From Cryptomeria japonica (Eukaryota; Streptophyta; Pinopsida; Cupressales; Cupressaceae), in NCBI RefSeq assembly GCF_030272615.1, contig NC_081414.1, forward strand, positions 823,976,896 through 824,040,895: a DNA stretch of 64,000 bases. Reading direction: 5' to 3'. The translations under genes and the position numbers were made by a program. Below, one piece after another: positions 1 to 12,696 of the stretch; position 1 is the first letter of the stretch, and each line of letters starts with the position of its first letter. Under the pieces are notes generated by a model. The model did no database searches and was not told the origin of the DNA. It worked only from the letters and a program-made list of their open reading frames with translations.

Positions 1-369
1 CAACTCCCTTTTTTGAAAACTTGCATACAATATATAGGAAAAATCCCTCAATTCCACTATCTAGAGAAATTAATTTAAAAATGAGTTTCCTTTCCAATAT
101 TGGACTCATGCAAATTGATTAAAAACCTAGTGGGGGAGTTACATGCAAGGCATTGAAGATTCCTCTAGAAGCTTCTAATTCCTCCTACAACATGTGCCAT
201 AATTGGGAGTGGGAAAATTAAAAAAATAAAAATAATTATATTCTCCAAGTGTGTGTGTGTGTGTCCATTTTTATTCTTTTATAATATTTATTCAATCATT
301 TTCAATAGCTCAACCAAAAATATAATAGAATTGTATCAAATCAAAAAGTGATAAAGGAGGGTTGTGACA
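1..369 (-). repeat. 3' LTR of the gypsy element (partial, cut by window edge)
   Basis: This matches 10560-10925 with only scattered substitutions and small differences in a (GT)n run. Its right end is the LTR start on the minus strand (TGTCACAACC), directly preceded by a purine tract. Only the U3-side end of an LTR of about 3.8 kb is inside the window. Confidence 0.85.
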
Positions 370-384
370 TCCTCCCCCCCTTAA
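370..384 (-). promoter_or_regulatory. Polypurine tract of the gypsy element
   Basis: On the minus strand this reads as a purine run of the form AAGGGGGGGAGGA immediately before the LTR start at 369. That is where the plus-strand primer lies in LTR retrotransposons, and it fixes the 3' LTR boundary. Confidence 0.8.
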
Positions 385-429
385 TTTGTGCATCGTCTCG
401 ATGCACTTATTGAATGTATCCAAAAGAGT

Positions 430-3400
430 CTATAGTTCATGATTAGTTTAAAACAAAAAAGGAAACAACTGTTGCATTTCCCTAGTATCTTCCCACGTGG
501 CATTCTTTTCATCATACTGGTTCCATTGTACTTTGCATTGATCAACCTCTCTGTTGCACAATTGGCACTAGTGCCTCTCCAAGATTTTGAATGGCTCTAT
601 CATTATTCCTCCCATTTCCTGGACCTATAAAGCATCCCAATTCAAAATATGTTTCTCATCAGGTACATACTTTTTCAGAAGAGATACATGGAAGACATCA
701 TGGATTCGGCTCAATTGGGGAGGTAAGGCCAACCGATATGCAACTGGATTAATCCTTTCCAATATTTCAAAAGTTCCAACATAATGAGGTGCAAGCTTGG
801 TCTTTTTCCCAAACCTTATGGAACTCTTGTGTGGCCTAACCCTTAAGAAGGCTTTCTCTCCCACCTCAAACTCCCTTGGTGTCCTATTTTTGTTTGCATA
901 AATTTTCTGCCTATTTGAGGCTTCTTCAATCTTTGCCTAATTTCCTTAGTTTTCCTTTCCATCTCCTTCAACATATCTGGTGCAACAATTACTCTATCTT
1001 CAAGACTATCCCAACTCAAAGGTGTTCGACATGGTCTACCATACAATGCTTCGAAAGGTGCCATTCCCAAAGATGTTTGATATGCATTATTGTAAGCAAA
1101 CTCTACTAGAGGTAGGTAATCTTCCCATTTCTTCTATTGGTCCATGCAGTACATGCAAAGTAGGTCTTCCAAAATCTAATTTGTCCTTTCTGTTTGACAG
1201 TCGGTTTCAAGATGGTATGTAGTGCTAAAATGTAATTGAGTTCCCAGAGTTGAATGAAGAGTTGTCCAAAACCTTGAAGTGAATCTAGCATCTCTATCTG
1301 ATATGATTTTCTTTGGCATTCCATGCAACCTAAATATTTCCTTAACACAGCGCCTCGCCAAGGTAGGTGCATTATCCGTCAGATTCCCAGGTATAAAGTG
1401 TGCCACCTTAGTGAGTTTGTCAGTTACCACCATTATTGTATCATGCCTAGAAGGTGACATGGGCAACCCTTGCACAAAATCCATGCTAATAACTTGCCAC
1501 TTGTGTTGAGGTACATCGTGTAACTATAATAATCCAGCTGGATGTCTATGTTCTGCCTTTACTTTTTGACACTCCAAACATTTAGCCACATACTTAACTA
1601 TGTCATTCTTCATCCCTTGCCTAAAGTATAACTTCTTTAGGTCTGCATAAAGTTTGTTAACTCCCGGGTGCCCTGAATAAGGGGCATTATGAGCCTCCGA
1701 CAAGACTACCTCCCTTAAGTCTCCTGAATTAGGAATATAGATTCTATTATTGTATCTGAGCAACCCATCTTCATCTAATGTATACCCTTCTACCTTAGGA
1801 TTGGTTGGATCGTACTCTAAAGTCAATTTGACTTGTTCATACCATGGGTCATGTCCTTGCTCATCCATTACCTGCCTTTTGAAAGAAGTTTTGAATGTCT
1901 CATCAAGTGTCTCCTCCTACTTAAAGCATCTGGCACCCTATTTTCCTTCCCCTTAATATATTCAATTTCAAAATCATATTCACTTAGAAATTCTAACCAC
2001 CTTCTTTGTCTAGCATTTAAGTGGGGTTGGGTAAAGATGTACTTTAGTCCTTAGTTATCTGACTTTAACTCAAAGGGCTTCCCTAATAAGAAGTGTCTCC
2101 ATTTCTGTAGGGCATGCACAATCACTGCTAACTCTAAGTCGTGGGGTGCATACTTAACTTCATGAGTCTTCAGCTTCCTGGATTTGTAAGCTACTACCCC
2201 TTCATCTTGGACAAGTACTCCTCCTAAACCTTCGATAGAAGCGTCAGTTACGACTGTGAAGTGTCCATTCAGATCTGGTACTTTTAGCATGGGTGCTGAA
2301 GTTAGTTTCCCCTTCAAAATTTGGAATGCCTTATCACTTTGTTCTATCCACACTAACCTTTTACCCTTCCTCTGTAATGAGGTGATGGGGTTTGCCATCT
2401 TAGAGAATCCTTTCACAAACCTCCTATAGTACCCTGTTAGCCCCATAGAGCTTTTTACCTCTGAATCATTTTTAGGGGTTGACCATTCTACTATTGCCTT
2501 TACCTTATCTGGATCAACTGCTATTCCTTCCTTTGATATTATATGCCCAAGCCAGTGAATCTTTTCCTCGAAGAAGGCACATTTTGATAGTTTCCCATAT
2601 AACTTATGTTTCCTCAACCTTTGCAAAACAATTTGTAGGTGTACTAAATGTTCCTCCTCATTCCTAGAGTAAATCAATATGTCATCCAGAAATACCAAAA
2701 CAAATTTATCCAAGTAGTCATGGAGTACACTATTCATTAGGTTCATAAATGCAGTCGAGGCATTGGTTACACCAAAAGGAACTACTGTGAATTCATAACG
2801 CCCATATCTAGTCCTGAAAGCTATCTTCAGAATGTCCTCCTCCTTAATTCTAAGTTCATGATATCCTGATCGGAGGTCTATCTTTGAGAAAACTGCTACT
2901 CCTTTTATTTGGTCAAAAAGATCCTCTATTTGAGGTAAGGGATACCTATTCTTTATTGTGACCTTGTTCAACATCCTATAGTCGATGCATAGTCTTAAGG
3001 TTCCATCCTTCTTCTTAACGAATAAGACTGGTGCTCCCCATGGTGACACACTTGGCCTTATTAATCCCTTAGCTAAGAGTTCCTCTAATTGCATTTTGAG
3101 CTCTTGTAATTTAGTTGTGTTCATTCGGTAAGGTGCCCTTGATACTAGTTCAACTCTCGGTAGTAAGTCGATAGAAAAGTCAAACTTCCTTTTAGGAGGT
3201 AAGCTGGGTAATTCTTCTGGAAATACATCCTTGAATTCTTTTAAGAAAGGGGTATTTTCAAAGGTTGGGGTATTTTCCTCTTTTCCTTCATCAATTTCAA
3301 CCATAAAGATTAGGCCTCCTCTTCTTCTTTCCTTCTTTAATTGCATGGCTAATATGGTTTCTATATTAATGGGGTTAAACTTTCCTTGGATTTTGACCCT

Positions 3401-3545
3401 TTTCCCCCCATCATCCAAGCATTTAACAACTTTGTTATAGAAATCTACATTAGCTTGATGATTTGTTAACTAACTCATTCCAATAATTACATCATATAAT
3501 CCTAGGGGTGCCACATAGAGATCTACCCTTGTTTCCTAGTGGTAG
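430..3545 (-). pseudogene. Degenerate gypsy pol (protease remnant, RT, RNase H, integrase, chromodomain-like tail)
   Basis: The best-preserved open stretch (3418-2051) carries gypsy reverse transcriptase with the catalytic motif FLDD in [11 protein letters not shown], followed by RNase H (DASIEGLGG). Upstream at about 3420-3545 is the C-terminal half of an aspartic protease (LGLYDVIIGMS), then a stop where a Trp is expected. A stop follows the RNase H segment SDN near 2051. Integrase continues in pieces: the zinc-binding HPGVNK...CLECQ region (1524-1868), the catalytic core with VVTDK and ISDRDARF (1176-1484), and the C-terminal domain (625-1070). At about 430-560 a chromodomain-like segment (KVQWNQYDEKNATWED) is readable, which suggests a chromovirus. 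Several stops and frame shifts make this a pseudogene. Confidence 0.88.
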
Positions 3546-3716
3546 TATGTCTTCCATTATCCCTTCCTCTTCCTCTAGCCATTCCAGGGTTCTACCTGAA
3601 AATTAAATTATGTAGTTAGTTCTTGATTTAAGATTTTATAATTTAATCTCTACCATTGCAAAACATTCCCTTAGCTATGTAAATTGAACTGAGCACAAGG
3701 CCTAGACTTGAACCTT

Positions 3717-3729
3717 TTCTTTGATACCA
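3717..3729 (-). promoter_or_regulatory. Primer-binding site of the gypsy element
   Basis: On the minus strand this reads TGGTATCAAAGAA, close to the initiator-Met tRNA type PBS (TGGTATCAGAGC) used by many plant LTR elements. It lies 2 bases beyond an LTR end reading ...TTATTACA, which places the inner boundary of the 5' LTR at 3732. Confidence 0.75.
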
Positions 3730-3826
3730 CGTGTAATAACCCACCTTGTTTAACCCAACAAAATTTGACCATTCTTTTTTTTTTGTTTAATTTAATCATT
3801 TGTGTTTGATTCAATTGCATACTTTG

Positions 3827-3965
3827 GGCATCCATCCATTAGGATTAGGCATCTAACCATACGGGTTAGGCATCTATCCTTACGGAGCAGGGGATTCACC
3901 TATCCAATCCAGGATAGGCATCTACCCATACGGGGTAGGCATCTATCCAATTGGGATAGGAGGTG
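3827..3965. repeat. Degenerate minisatellite in the gypsy 5' LTR
   Basis: Five to six imperfect copies of a unit of about 20-28 bases are present, with the core GGCATCTAnCCATACGGG, for example around 3848, 3870, 3908 and 3930. It lies close to the inner end of the LTR. Confidence 0.7.
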
Positions 3966-5515
3966 CTTTGGCCAGAGACTTAGATTCATTGGGATCATTC
4001 GGATCTTGAGTCACTCACTAAGTACTACACTCTTCTAATAGGAGTGCATCGAGGTCGCCATCCTTAGGAGAAATTAAAATAACATAATACAAACTTGAAT
4101 TTCGCCTTAGAATTTGGCTTAAAGCCTCGGGAAGTCAAGCGAATCCATACGAGATTCCTTCCAAGTATGCATTAAATTACTTTTCCCTTTTTATTATACT
4201 TATCTTTCAAATTAGGATTCTTACTCAATCCTTCTTCTTACCAAACCTAGACCCCACCAATGAACGCCTGAGTACTATGGACAACTCCGTCCCTAGACTA
4301 CCTACATACCCGTTTCGACATGGGATCAAGGCGTAAAGTATGTAGTTTTATTTTCTACTCTATGGTTTGATGTAAACTGATTTGTGGGTACGCAACCCTT
4401 TCTAGGGTCAATGTCCCAGACAGTTTCTCTACAGTTGCTACCCATGGTGGTAGCACTTAACCAAAGGCTCAAGATGGCCTATTGCTTGTGGCCTAAAACA
4501 ATTAGATCCTAATACATATCGTAAGCGTCACCCTTGACCAATTATCATTTGCCAACAACTCTTCAAGATTAAATCAATTTCATAAAAGCATTTCACTCAA
4601 TCAACCTTCAGGGGGGTTACTATGGTTTAACTCAGCAGATGTAAAAATCATTTAAGGATTATCTTATTAGATTATCGATCCAAGAGGGATTACCCGCCCC
4701 TTGGGTTGTAACCTCCAAGTATCCCTTATTACTCCCTGATGATTTATAGGGACGATGCCACATACGTCGTTGATGCAACTTTATTAGGCATTAAGTGTAG
4801 TAGTTCAACATGACGACATTACTCGTAAGTGTGACCCAGAGGCACTGTATATACCGAACGCTGCTAGGTTTTGGTTTCCAACTTCCTTTATTTAGTTTTC
4901 TAACTAAGCAACTATGAAAAACATCATGCTGGAAAACAATTATGAGATGAATGTACATAATTAGACATTGCAAAGTTTTATTAATTGAAACAACTACTTC
5001 GATGGCATTCAAGTACCATTTGATAAAAATATCATCAACTAAACTATTTAATATATAATTGCATGATAATGACAATGAACTCACATATTAAAACGTGTAA
5101 CTTGCATGAAGATGATGGAAATGTAACTTGCTCATCAATGAATCCAAAGTAATAAATAAGAATTTTGTATGATACAAAAATAGTGTCATTTACATGCAAA
5201 ATTATGAAATGTTTACTTCCATTACGAGAATAAATGATTATAGAATTACTAGTTCAAAATGAGCAATTAGTTTAGACTTTTGGCAATTTTGGATCGATTC
5301 ACAATAATATGACTTAATTGTTTAAATGAACCTAAATTTTCTGACCAAGTAACCCAATAAATCTCAAATAGCTTGAGAAACTCCAATTATATACATTAAT
5401 TTAAAATTACAAATTTATTACCCAATATCCTAATTATTTATAAATTTTCCTAAGTTTAATTTACTAACTTAAATTTACCTTAAAGTAATTATTAACAATT
5501 TTTAATTTACAATTT

Positions 5516-5602
5516 ATTATATATATATATATATATATAAAACTAATTAAATAAATAATTAACAATTTTTTTAATTTTCAATTTATTATATATATATATA
5601 AA
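5516..5602. repeat. (AT)n microsatellites in the gypsy 5' LTR
   Basis: Two (AT)n runs at about 5518-5539 and 5588-5600 sit inside copies of a similar flanking stretch (AACAATTTTT...AATTTATTAT...AAACTAA), so the pair is probably a local duplication. Confidence 0.75.
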
Positions 5603-5639
5603 ACTAAAAATAACAAAAAAAACCGAATCTTGTTTTAAA

Positions 5640-5830
5640 TGTAAATGGGGAGTGGGGACCCACGGGTCCTGTCACCCTGCAGACCTGCAGGTGCAGGCCC
5701 GCAGAGGTGAGGGGACACCGTGGGCCCCTCCACTCCCCCTGCGGCCACTATCGTGACAGTGACCATAGGGGTAGTGGAGGGTACCACTACCCCCGATGGT
5801 TACCTTATAGCCACCTCTCCCTGCACGATG
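5640..5830. other. GC-rich block with a strong inverted repeat
   Basis: About 190 bases that are clearly GC-rich sit in otherwise AT-rich LTR sequence. Positions 5763-5799 form a hairpin. GGGGTAGTGG (5768-5777) pairs perfectly with CCACTACCCC (5784-5793) over a 6-base loop, and the arms extend outward as CCAT/ATGG with one mismatch region. The function is unknown; a structured LTR RNA segment is possible. Confidence 0.6.
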
Positions 5831-5949
5831 CCCAATATTGCTTCTTTGAAATAAATTTCGAAGACCCCCCTTTTTGTAATAATAACTTTGCGATATTTTT
5901 CATGTTCCTTTTTTCGTTTTGGTATAAATTTTAACGATAATATAAATAC

Positions 5950-6233
<284 letters not shown>

Positions 6234-6394
6234 GTTTTCATTTTCAATTTATTTAAACATAGAGAGAAATAAATAAACAGATATATGTGAAGTAGAAATA
6301 TTAATGTAAAACAAATGAGAATAAGATTTTATTCTTAGGGATGAATAACACAGAGGACTAAATTGTTCAGCAATGTACAGAACTAGTATTCCTA

Positions 6395-6535
6395 GAGAGA
6401 ACTAGTATTCCCAGAGATATTTATGCTTCATCGTTTTTTTACAGAGAGATTTATACTTCATTTTGTACAGAGAGATTTATACTTTATTTTTTTTTCACAG
6501 AGAGATTTATACTTCATTTTTCATAGAGAGTAATG
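6395..6535. repeat. Minisatellite with core CAGAGAGATTTATACTTCA
   Basis: Four imperfect copies of an approximately 30-40 base unit, each with the core (C)AGAGA(G)ATTTATACTTCATTTTT, lie at about 6410, 6442, 6466 and 6498, within the gypsy 5' LTR. Confidence 0.7.
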
Positions 6536-6897
6536 AATACAATGAGGTTTAAATAATTTCATATACAGAATATCATTTTGTATTCACACAGAGGTGAGAT
6601 TTTTCACAGGAAAGGAAGATTGAATGTAAGAAAGAGATTTATATTTAAATTCCCAATCCAATAATGAATTTAAGAGAAGAATAACAAGGACAGAGAAGAT
6701 TTTAATCTCAGAAAAAGAATTTTAAATAAGGGGAAATATGATTTTTGCACAGATCTAAGAATTTTTGGAAAAGCAAAAGCAAGATCTGATATATAATTTC
6801 TAAAGAAAAATTAAATAAATGATAAAGCTATCTTTTACATTCATTATATGAAAAATACTTTTATCAATATTTATCCCTAAATAAGAAGAAAAGATTT

Positions 6898-6912
6898 ACA
6901 ATCTATTAATTT
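6898..6912. repeat. Target-site duplication of the L1, left copy
   Basis: ACAATCTATTAATTT here is repeated exactly at 10283-10297. The 15-bp length is typical of target-primed reverse transcription. Confidence 0.9.
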
Positions 6913-9900
6913 TTTTGTATTAATAATAAGGATTTCAAAAAGTTACAATTATACAAGAACGAGTCCGAGCCTCATAGAGGCAGCAAAAAGAGAGTACGAG
7001 GCATGGCCTCCCGACAAGAAATCAAGAGATAGTAACCAGAATATACATGACAAAAAAGGGGCCAGCAACAAAATTAATATAGCTTATAGTAGGATGCCAT
7101 CAATGGCATCAACCCAGGTTGTCCACCCCTTTTCCCCTTCAATCCAGACAACCTTCTTCCTTTCCTGTATCTGTCTCAGCATAGCCATCACCTCTTTTTT
7201 GGTATTCTTGTTCTTTCTGACTTCTTGGTTCATTTTGTTTAGGGTCTTCTCAAAAGCTTTAATGTCCTCCATGTTCCTCCTCCACTCGTAACCATGCTGC
7301 ATCTCATATACTAAAAAAGTGGCGTGACCGGTCTTCAGGAATCTCCTAAGCTTGTCCTTATCAATCAGCATCATGATACGGACCTGCAAAAGGATTTTAA
7401 AATATGTGAGTTTACAGAAAAACTCAGTAAGGGACTGGGGGTTGTCCTGATACCTTTCCTCATTCCTGCACTTCCAGAGCTGCCAAAGGATTTTAGAAGA
7501 TAAAATATACCAAAAAAGATTAGTATCCTTTTTAATCCCATAAATATGACCAGTTACAATATTCATAATAGTGTAATCAAGTGGATAAGATATATCAAAC
7601 ATTTGCCAGATCCTTCTTGCAAAAGTACAATCGAAAAAAATATGCCTACTGGTTTCAGGCATCTTACAGATGTTGCAGTAATCAGTTTTAGCTTCCAAGT
7701 TTCTGACAGGGAGTCTGTTCAGCAACAGCAACCATCTAAAATATTTGATTTTTGGTTCAATGGGTCCTTTCCAAAGGTGATTGAGGAGTTTCTTGCAGGA
7801 GCAGCTATCAAGGGAGGTATACCAGAGAGCATTAATATGATCAATAATGGATTCGTTGTGATTAATAACATTATATATGTTTTTTGCCTTAAGTTTGCTA
7901 AAGATGCTACCACCAGGCCACTTGCACCGAAGGACTCTATTGGAATCCACATTGCAAGTCACAGGGAGATCTTTGGTGGCTTTGACAATCATATTGTAGG
8001 TTGTTTTTTGCGAGTCAGGAATGTTGAATTTAATTTTAAGATCATTCCAGAGTATAAGTTGATTATGCTCAAATAAGTCAACCAATTGGGAAATCCCTTT
8101 TTTATTCCAAATTTTAGCAGAGCAACCTTGTGAGAGGGCTAAGGGCTTACCAGAGAGTTGCAAATTCCACCATATAGATCTTTCACCATACAGAGTTTGA
8201 CTATCATGGAAGTCTTTGTTGTACACAAACTTTCTAACTTGTTCCCAAGCTTTCCAAATGGAGCAAAAGACAGCAGAGCCATGGACCTTAATGGGAAAGT
8301 TCCCCATGATAAGATCAGAGAGGGGCAGGCCTTTCCAAGTTTTAGCATGTTTAGGGAAACCCAATTCAATGTTGTTTCTAATGAGGATTTTCCATGGGGA
8401 ATCACCCTCCATAGAGTGGAAGATCCACTTGGTGGCAAGAGCAACCCCCTGAGTTCTAAGATCTTTCAAGCCCAACCCCCCAAGTAAGCTGTCCGTATGG
8501 CACCATTGCCACTTAACAACATGAAGTTTTTTCGATCCTCTGCCATCGGACCATAAGAAGTTCCTAATAGCCTTTTGGATCTCTAAGATCTGGTAGTTGT
8601 TAAACATCCAGGCCGAAGAGTAATATATGTTATAAGATGAGAGAATCTTTTGGCAAACCTGTACTCTGCCAGCAAGAGAAAGGAACCGGTTATGCCATTT
8701 ATTGAGTTTGATGTTAATTTTGTCCTTGATCCAATTCCACATGGCCTTAAGAGAGGGGTCAACAGAAAAAGGAATACCAAGATACCGAACAACCAAATGG
8801 GGACCTCCCCATTGATAATGGAACCTATTGCTCCAGTCAGGAGGGGTCTCATCCCACCCAAGGCAAACAAATTTCGAGTAGGAGATCTTTGCTCCGGATA
8901 TACTGTAGAAAGTTTTAAGTTTGCATTGGAGAGCTTCAAAATTATTGTCACGAGCCTCAAAGAAAACAGTGGTGTCATCAGCAAACTGACTGGTGATGAG
9001 CTCCTCATTATTAGGGAGCCGGATACCTCTAACAGCAGGGGACATAGAGTGATCTCTGAGAATATAGTGGAAAGCTTCGGAGGAGATCACGAAGAGGGCA
9101 GGGGCTAAAGGGCAGCCCTGTCTGATGGATCTCCCAAGCGGGAAAGCATCAGACAAGGATCCGTTGATATCAATATGGGCAAAGACATCATTCATCATCA
9201 TTTTAACAAGATTACAAAATCTGGTGGGAAAACCAAAAGCTTCGAGAGTCATGGAGATGAAATTCCATTCTACACGATCGTAGGCCTTCTCGAAGTCTAA
9301 CAGTAACATGGCACAATTTTGCTGGGAGAGCTTTGCCCAATTCATAGCCTCCCAACTAGTTATAACATTTTCTAAAATGTATCTTCCCTTAATGAATCCA
9401 GTCTGTGTTGAACTAATAATCTTAGGGAGAATATCCTGAAGCCTAAGTGCAAGGATTTTGGCTAAGATTTTATAGGACACATTAAGAAGAGTAATTGGTC
9501 TCCAATTTTTAATAAGAGCTTTATCTCCCTCTTTGGGGATAAGTTTGATGATACCCCTATTGATGTTTCTTCCTAAGGAACCTCTTTCTAATGCATCAAA
9601 ATAAACTTTAAGAAGTTCATGACAGATCCATCCAATGTTGGTTTTATAGAATTCAGCAGGCAAGCCATCGGGCCCGGGGGCCTTGTCTTTTTGGAGGGAG
9701 AGGATTGCCTTCTCGATTTCTCCCAAGGTGATCTCGGCAGAAAGGATAACAACATCATGATCAGTGATCTTTTTAGGAATAATGGAGAGACATTGGTTTC
9801 TAATGTTATTAGCTTCCACAGAATCCTCAGAAGTAAAGAGATTCTGGTAGTATTTCGCAAAGGCTTCCTTTATCAAATCAGGGTTGGTGATGTCCTGATT

Positions 9901-10282
9901 ATCAATGACAATTCTATCAATAGATTCATTAGTCTGTTTATGCTTCAAAAGATTGAAGAAGAATTTGGAACCCCTGTCACCGAACTGCAGCCAATTAGCT
10001 CGAGATCTAATTTTTGCACCATGGGCTTTGGCCTGAAGATGTCGGCTAAGAGCATTCTTAGCATAAATGACCTGGGCAGTAAGATTATAGTCAGAGGGGT
10101 TGGCTTGAATGTGAGATTCAGCAACCTGAAGATTAGCAGAGAGGGTCTTCTCAATGCGTCTATAGTCTTTGGCTCTTTTCTGGCCAATGGTTTTAAGGAA
10201 ATTTTGCCAAGTAGTAACATTTAGGTCCCATATTTCAATATTATTAAGGTGAGGAAAATGACTTTTATTAATCAGACTAATG
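6913..10282 (-). mobile_element. 5'-truncated L1-clade LINE
   Basis: A 3.37 kb insertion lies inside the gypsy 5' LTR and is bounded by perfect 15-bp target-site copies (6898-6912, 10283-10297). The 3' end on the minus strand has a short A-rich tail beside the left TSD. ORF1 and the N-terminal endonuclease of ORF2 are absent, so reverse transcription stopped early, which is usual for LINEs. The remaining ORF2 is uninterrupted, so the insertion looks younger than the decayed host LTR element. Confidence 0.93.
7084..10282 (-). CDS. L1 ORF2 fragment: reverse transcriptase and zinc-binding region
   Basis: The frame is open from the 5' truncation point (10282) to a stop at 7084, about 1,065 codons. 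The first in-frame Met is at 9948, but upstream codons read as normal L1 sequence (for example ANWLQFGDRGSKFFF), so the true protein was longer. Reverse transcriptase motifs occur in order: WRPITLLNVSYKI, LLLDFEKAYDRV, IRQGCPLAPALF and the catalytic FADD in SQFADDTTVFF. The C-terminal part has the plant LINE zinc-binding region (CNICKMPETSRHIFFDC). The endonuclease domain expected upstream is missing, so it is unlikely to retrotranspose by itself. No frameshift was seen within the part translated. Confidence 0.93.
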
Positions 10283-10297
10283 ACAATCTATTAATTT
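10283..10297. repeat. Target-site duplication of the L1, right copy
   Basis: Exact copy of 6898-6912 (ACAATCTATTAATTT). It defines the 5' truncation point of the LINE at 10282. Confidence 0.9.
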
Positions 10298-11875
10298 AGA
10301 ATCTATATATATATATATATATTTTGATAACACAAATTTCTCATATGTAAATGAGAGATGACAAAAGAAGAGAACCTGGCTTATCGAAGCTCGATGTTGA
10401 ATCCTCTCCAATCTTCTAGCTATCCCTTTTAGATCCTTCCTTGCAACTTGAGAGAAATCTTCAAAAACAACTTAACATTCCTACAACGAAGATGAGACTA
10501 CCAAAGAAGATCGTACTACCAACAACAAGGAAACTTGAAAAATTTCTTCAAAACATAATCAACTCCCTTTTTTGAAATCTTGCATACAATATATAGGAAA
10601 AATCCCTCAATTCCACTATCTAGAGAAATTAATTAAAAAATGAGATTCTTTTCTAATATTGGACTCATGCAAATTGATTAAAAACCTAGTGGGGGAGTTA
10701 CATGCAAGGCATTGAAGATTCCTCTAGAAGCTTCTAATTCCTCCTACAACATGTGTCATAATTGGGAGTGGAAAAATAAAAAAAAATAAAAATAATAATA
10801 TTCTCCAAGTGTGTGTGTGTCCATTTTTATTCTTTTATAATATTTATTGAATCATTTTCAATAGCTCAACCAAAAATATAATAGATTTGTATCAAATCAA
10901 AAAGTGATAAAGGAGGGTTGTGACAATCACCCTTCAAAGCCCTATCAAAATTCACTTGATCTTGGATTGTAGATTAATTTGAGCCATTAATGAGTTGAAT
11001 TAGTTATATTTTTACTATAATATTTGTGTTTTATTATAATTATTAATATTATTTTATTGAAGTGATATTTATAGTTAATATTACAAAAATATAATTAAAA
11101 TAATAATATAATTTTAAATTAACAATCATTCAAAATTATAATTAATAATTACAACAAATATTTTTATTACAAAATAGTACAAAGGCAAGTACTGGCCACT
11201 AGGTGGCACTTGTTTTATTTTCTAAAATCGTATATGTGACACTTCAAATTATAAATAAACCATAAAAACTTATAGTAGGTAATATATATCATAGAATATT
11301 ATAACTTATAATATTGATATATATTAGTTTAGAATGTTTATTATAAAAATATAAATTAATTTAGAATATTTTGAAATGGAAGGATATAATTGTTTCTAAT
11401 TTTATAATATTTCAAACGAATTTAGAAACTTGTCATATTCTATTTTTTATATATGAATTTAGAAATTAAGTCAATTTAATTTTTTATCCATTTTCATTAT
11501 CCTAATAATCATCTATATTGGGTAAAATTTCTCAACAAAGAAAATTGAATTTTTTTTTAAAAAATAAATAAGATTAATATATTTTGAATAAGATAAATAT
11601 ATGATATCTAATTTGTTGCAACTCACAAATTCCAATCTTATATTATTATGTGTGTAATATAAAATGAATTGAAAACTACCCAAATACAATCCATGTATGA
11701 AAAGGGGGAAATAAATAAAAAAATGTTCTATTGGTTGCTCATTCTACTCTACTACTTTTCCTTTTAAAAAAAGTAGGGGAAAACGTAACTATGAAAATGG
11801 AAAGAAAAGCTTGGTAAAAATAAATAAAGAGAAAACATGAATAAAATTCTCTACAAATCCATCTATATGGCTTCA

Positions 11876-11878
<3 letters not shown>

Positions 11879-11936
<58 letters not shown>
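11879..11936. repeat. (AT)n microsatellite, about 28 units
   Basis: An uninterrupted TA/AT dinucleotide run, likely to be length-variable between individuals. Confidence 0.95.
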
Positions 11937-11939
<3 letters not shown>

Positions 11940-12401
11940 TGAAATAGTTTATCTTTATTTAAAAAATAAATATGAAAGGAAAAATGATTTATAAAAAAAT
12001 TATATAATAAAATTTAAAAATCTAATGGATATAAAATAGAAATAATAATAATAAACATTATTTAGGTAATTGCCTTATAGTTCTATTTTATAGTACGAAG
12101 TAATAAGAAATATATAACTTTCTTATTCTTTATATTTAAAGACCAGTCAAAGAAAATAATTTTTTTTTTGATATTGAAGATTAAACAAAATAATTAATTA
12201 ATGTGATCTGTGATAAAATAGTTTTTTTAATTTACTAATTAAATTAAAAATAAAAAAATAATTGTGTTCTGATTTTTAATTTAATTATGAAATTCAAAAA
12301 ATTGTCTTATCATAGACCTTTTGGTGCCTACATAATAGACATTGTCAAAGTTGTCCTTAGATTTTAATTTTGAACATTCAACTTATAAAAAATTTAACCA
12401 T

Positions 12402-12575
12402 TCAAACCACCACATGAAAAAGCGAGAGACAAAACTAACTCTAAAAAGCATGCTTATTCAAACCACCACATGAAAAAATGACAAAACTAACTCTAAAAAG
12501 TATGCTTATTCAAACCACGACATGAAAAAGTGACAAAACCTCTAACAAAACTAACTCTAAAAAATATGCTTGCCC
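12402..12575. repeat. Three imperfect tandem copies of an approximately 53-bp unit
   Basis: The unit contains TTCAAACCACCACATGAAAA followed by GACAAAACTAACTCTAAAAA and TATGCTT. Copies begin near 12402, 12455 and 12508; the last is partly altered and runs into A-rich sequence. It lies 0.6-0.8 kb upstream of the GGT TATA box. Confidence 0.75.
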
Positions 12576-12580
12576 AATTA

Positions 12581-12696
12581 AAAAACAAAAAAACAAAAAA
12601 CAAAACCGAAAAAAAATTAAAAAAATTAAAAAAACAAACAAAAAAACAAAAAACAAAAAACAAAAAACAAAAAACAAAAAACAAAAAACAAAAACA
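12581..12696. repeat. (CAAAAAA)n-type A-rich simple repeat
   Basis: A tandem array of CAAAAAA and related A-rich units is least degenerate at 12643-12690. Open frames on both strands here are low-complexity artefacts. Confidence 0.9.

Noticed and set aside
7546-10224. Plus-strand open frames of 100-200 codons across the L1
   Set aside because: They are antisense shadows of the L1 ORF2 on the minus strand.
12402-12575. Regularly spaced repeats considered as a CRISPR-like array
   Set aside because: The copies are contiguous and degenerate with no unique spacers, and the genome is a plant nucleus.
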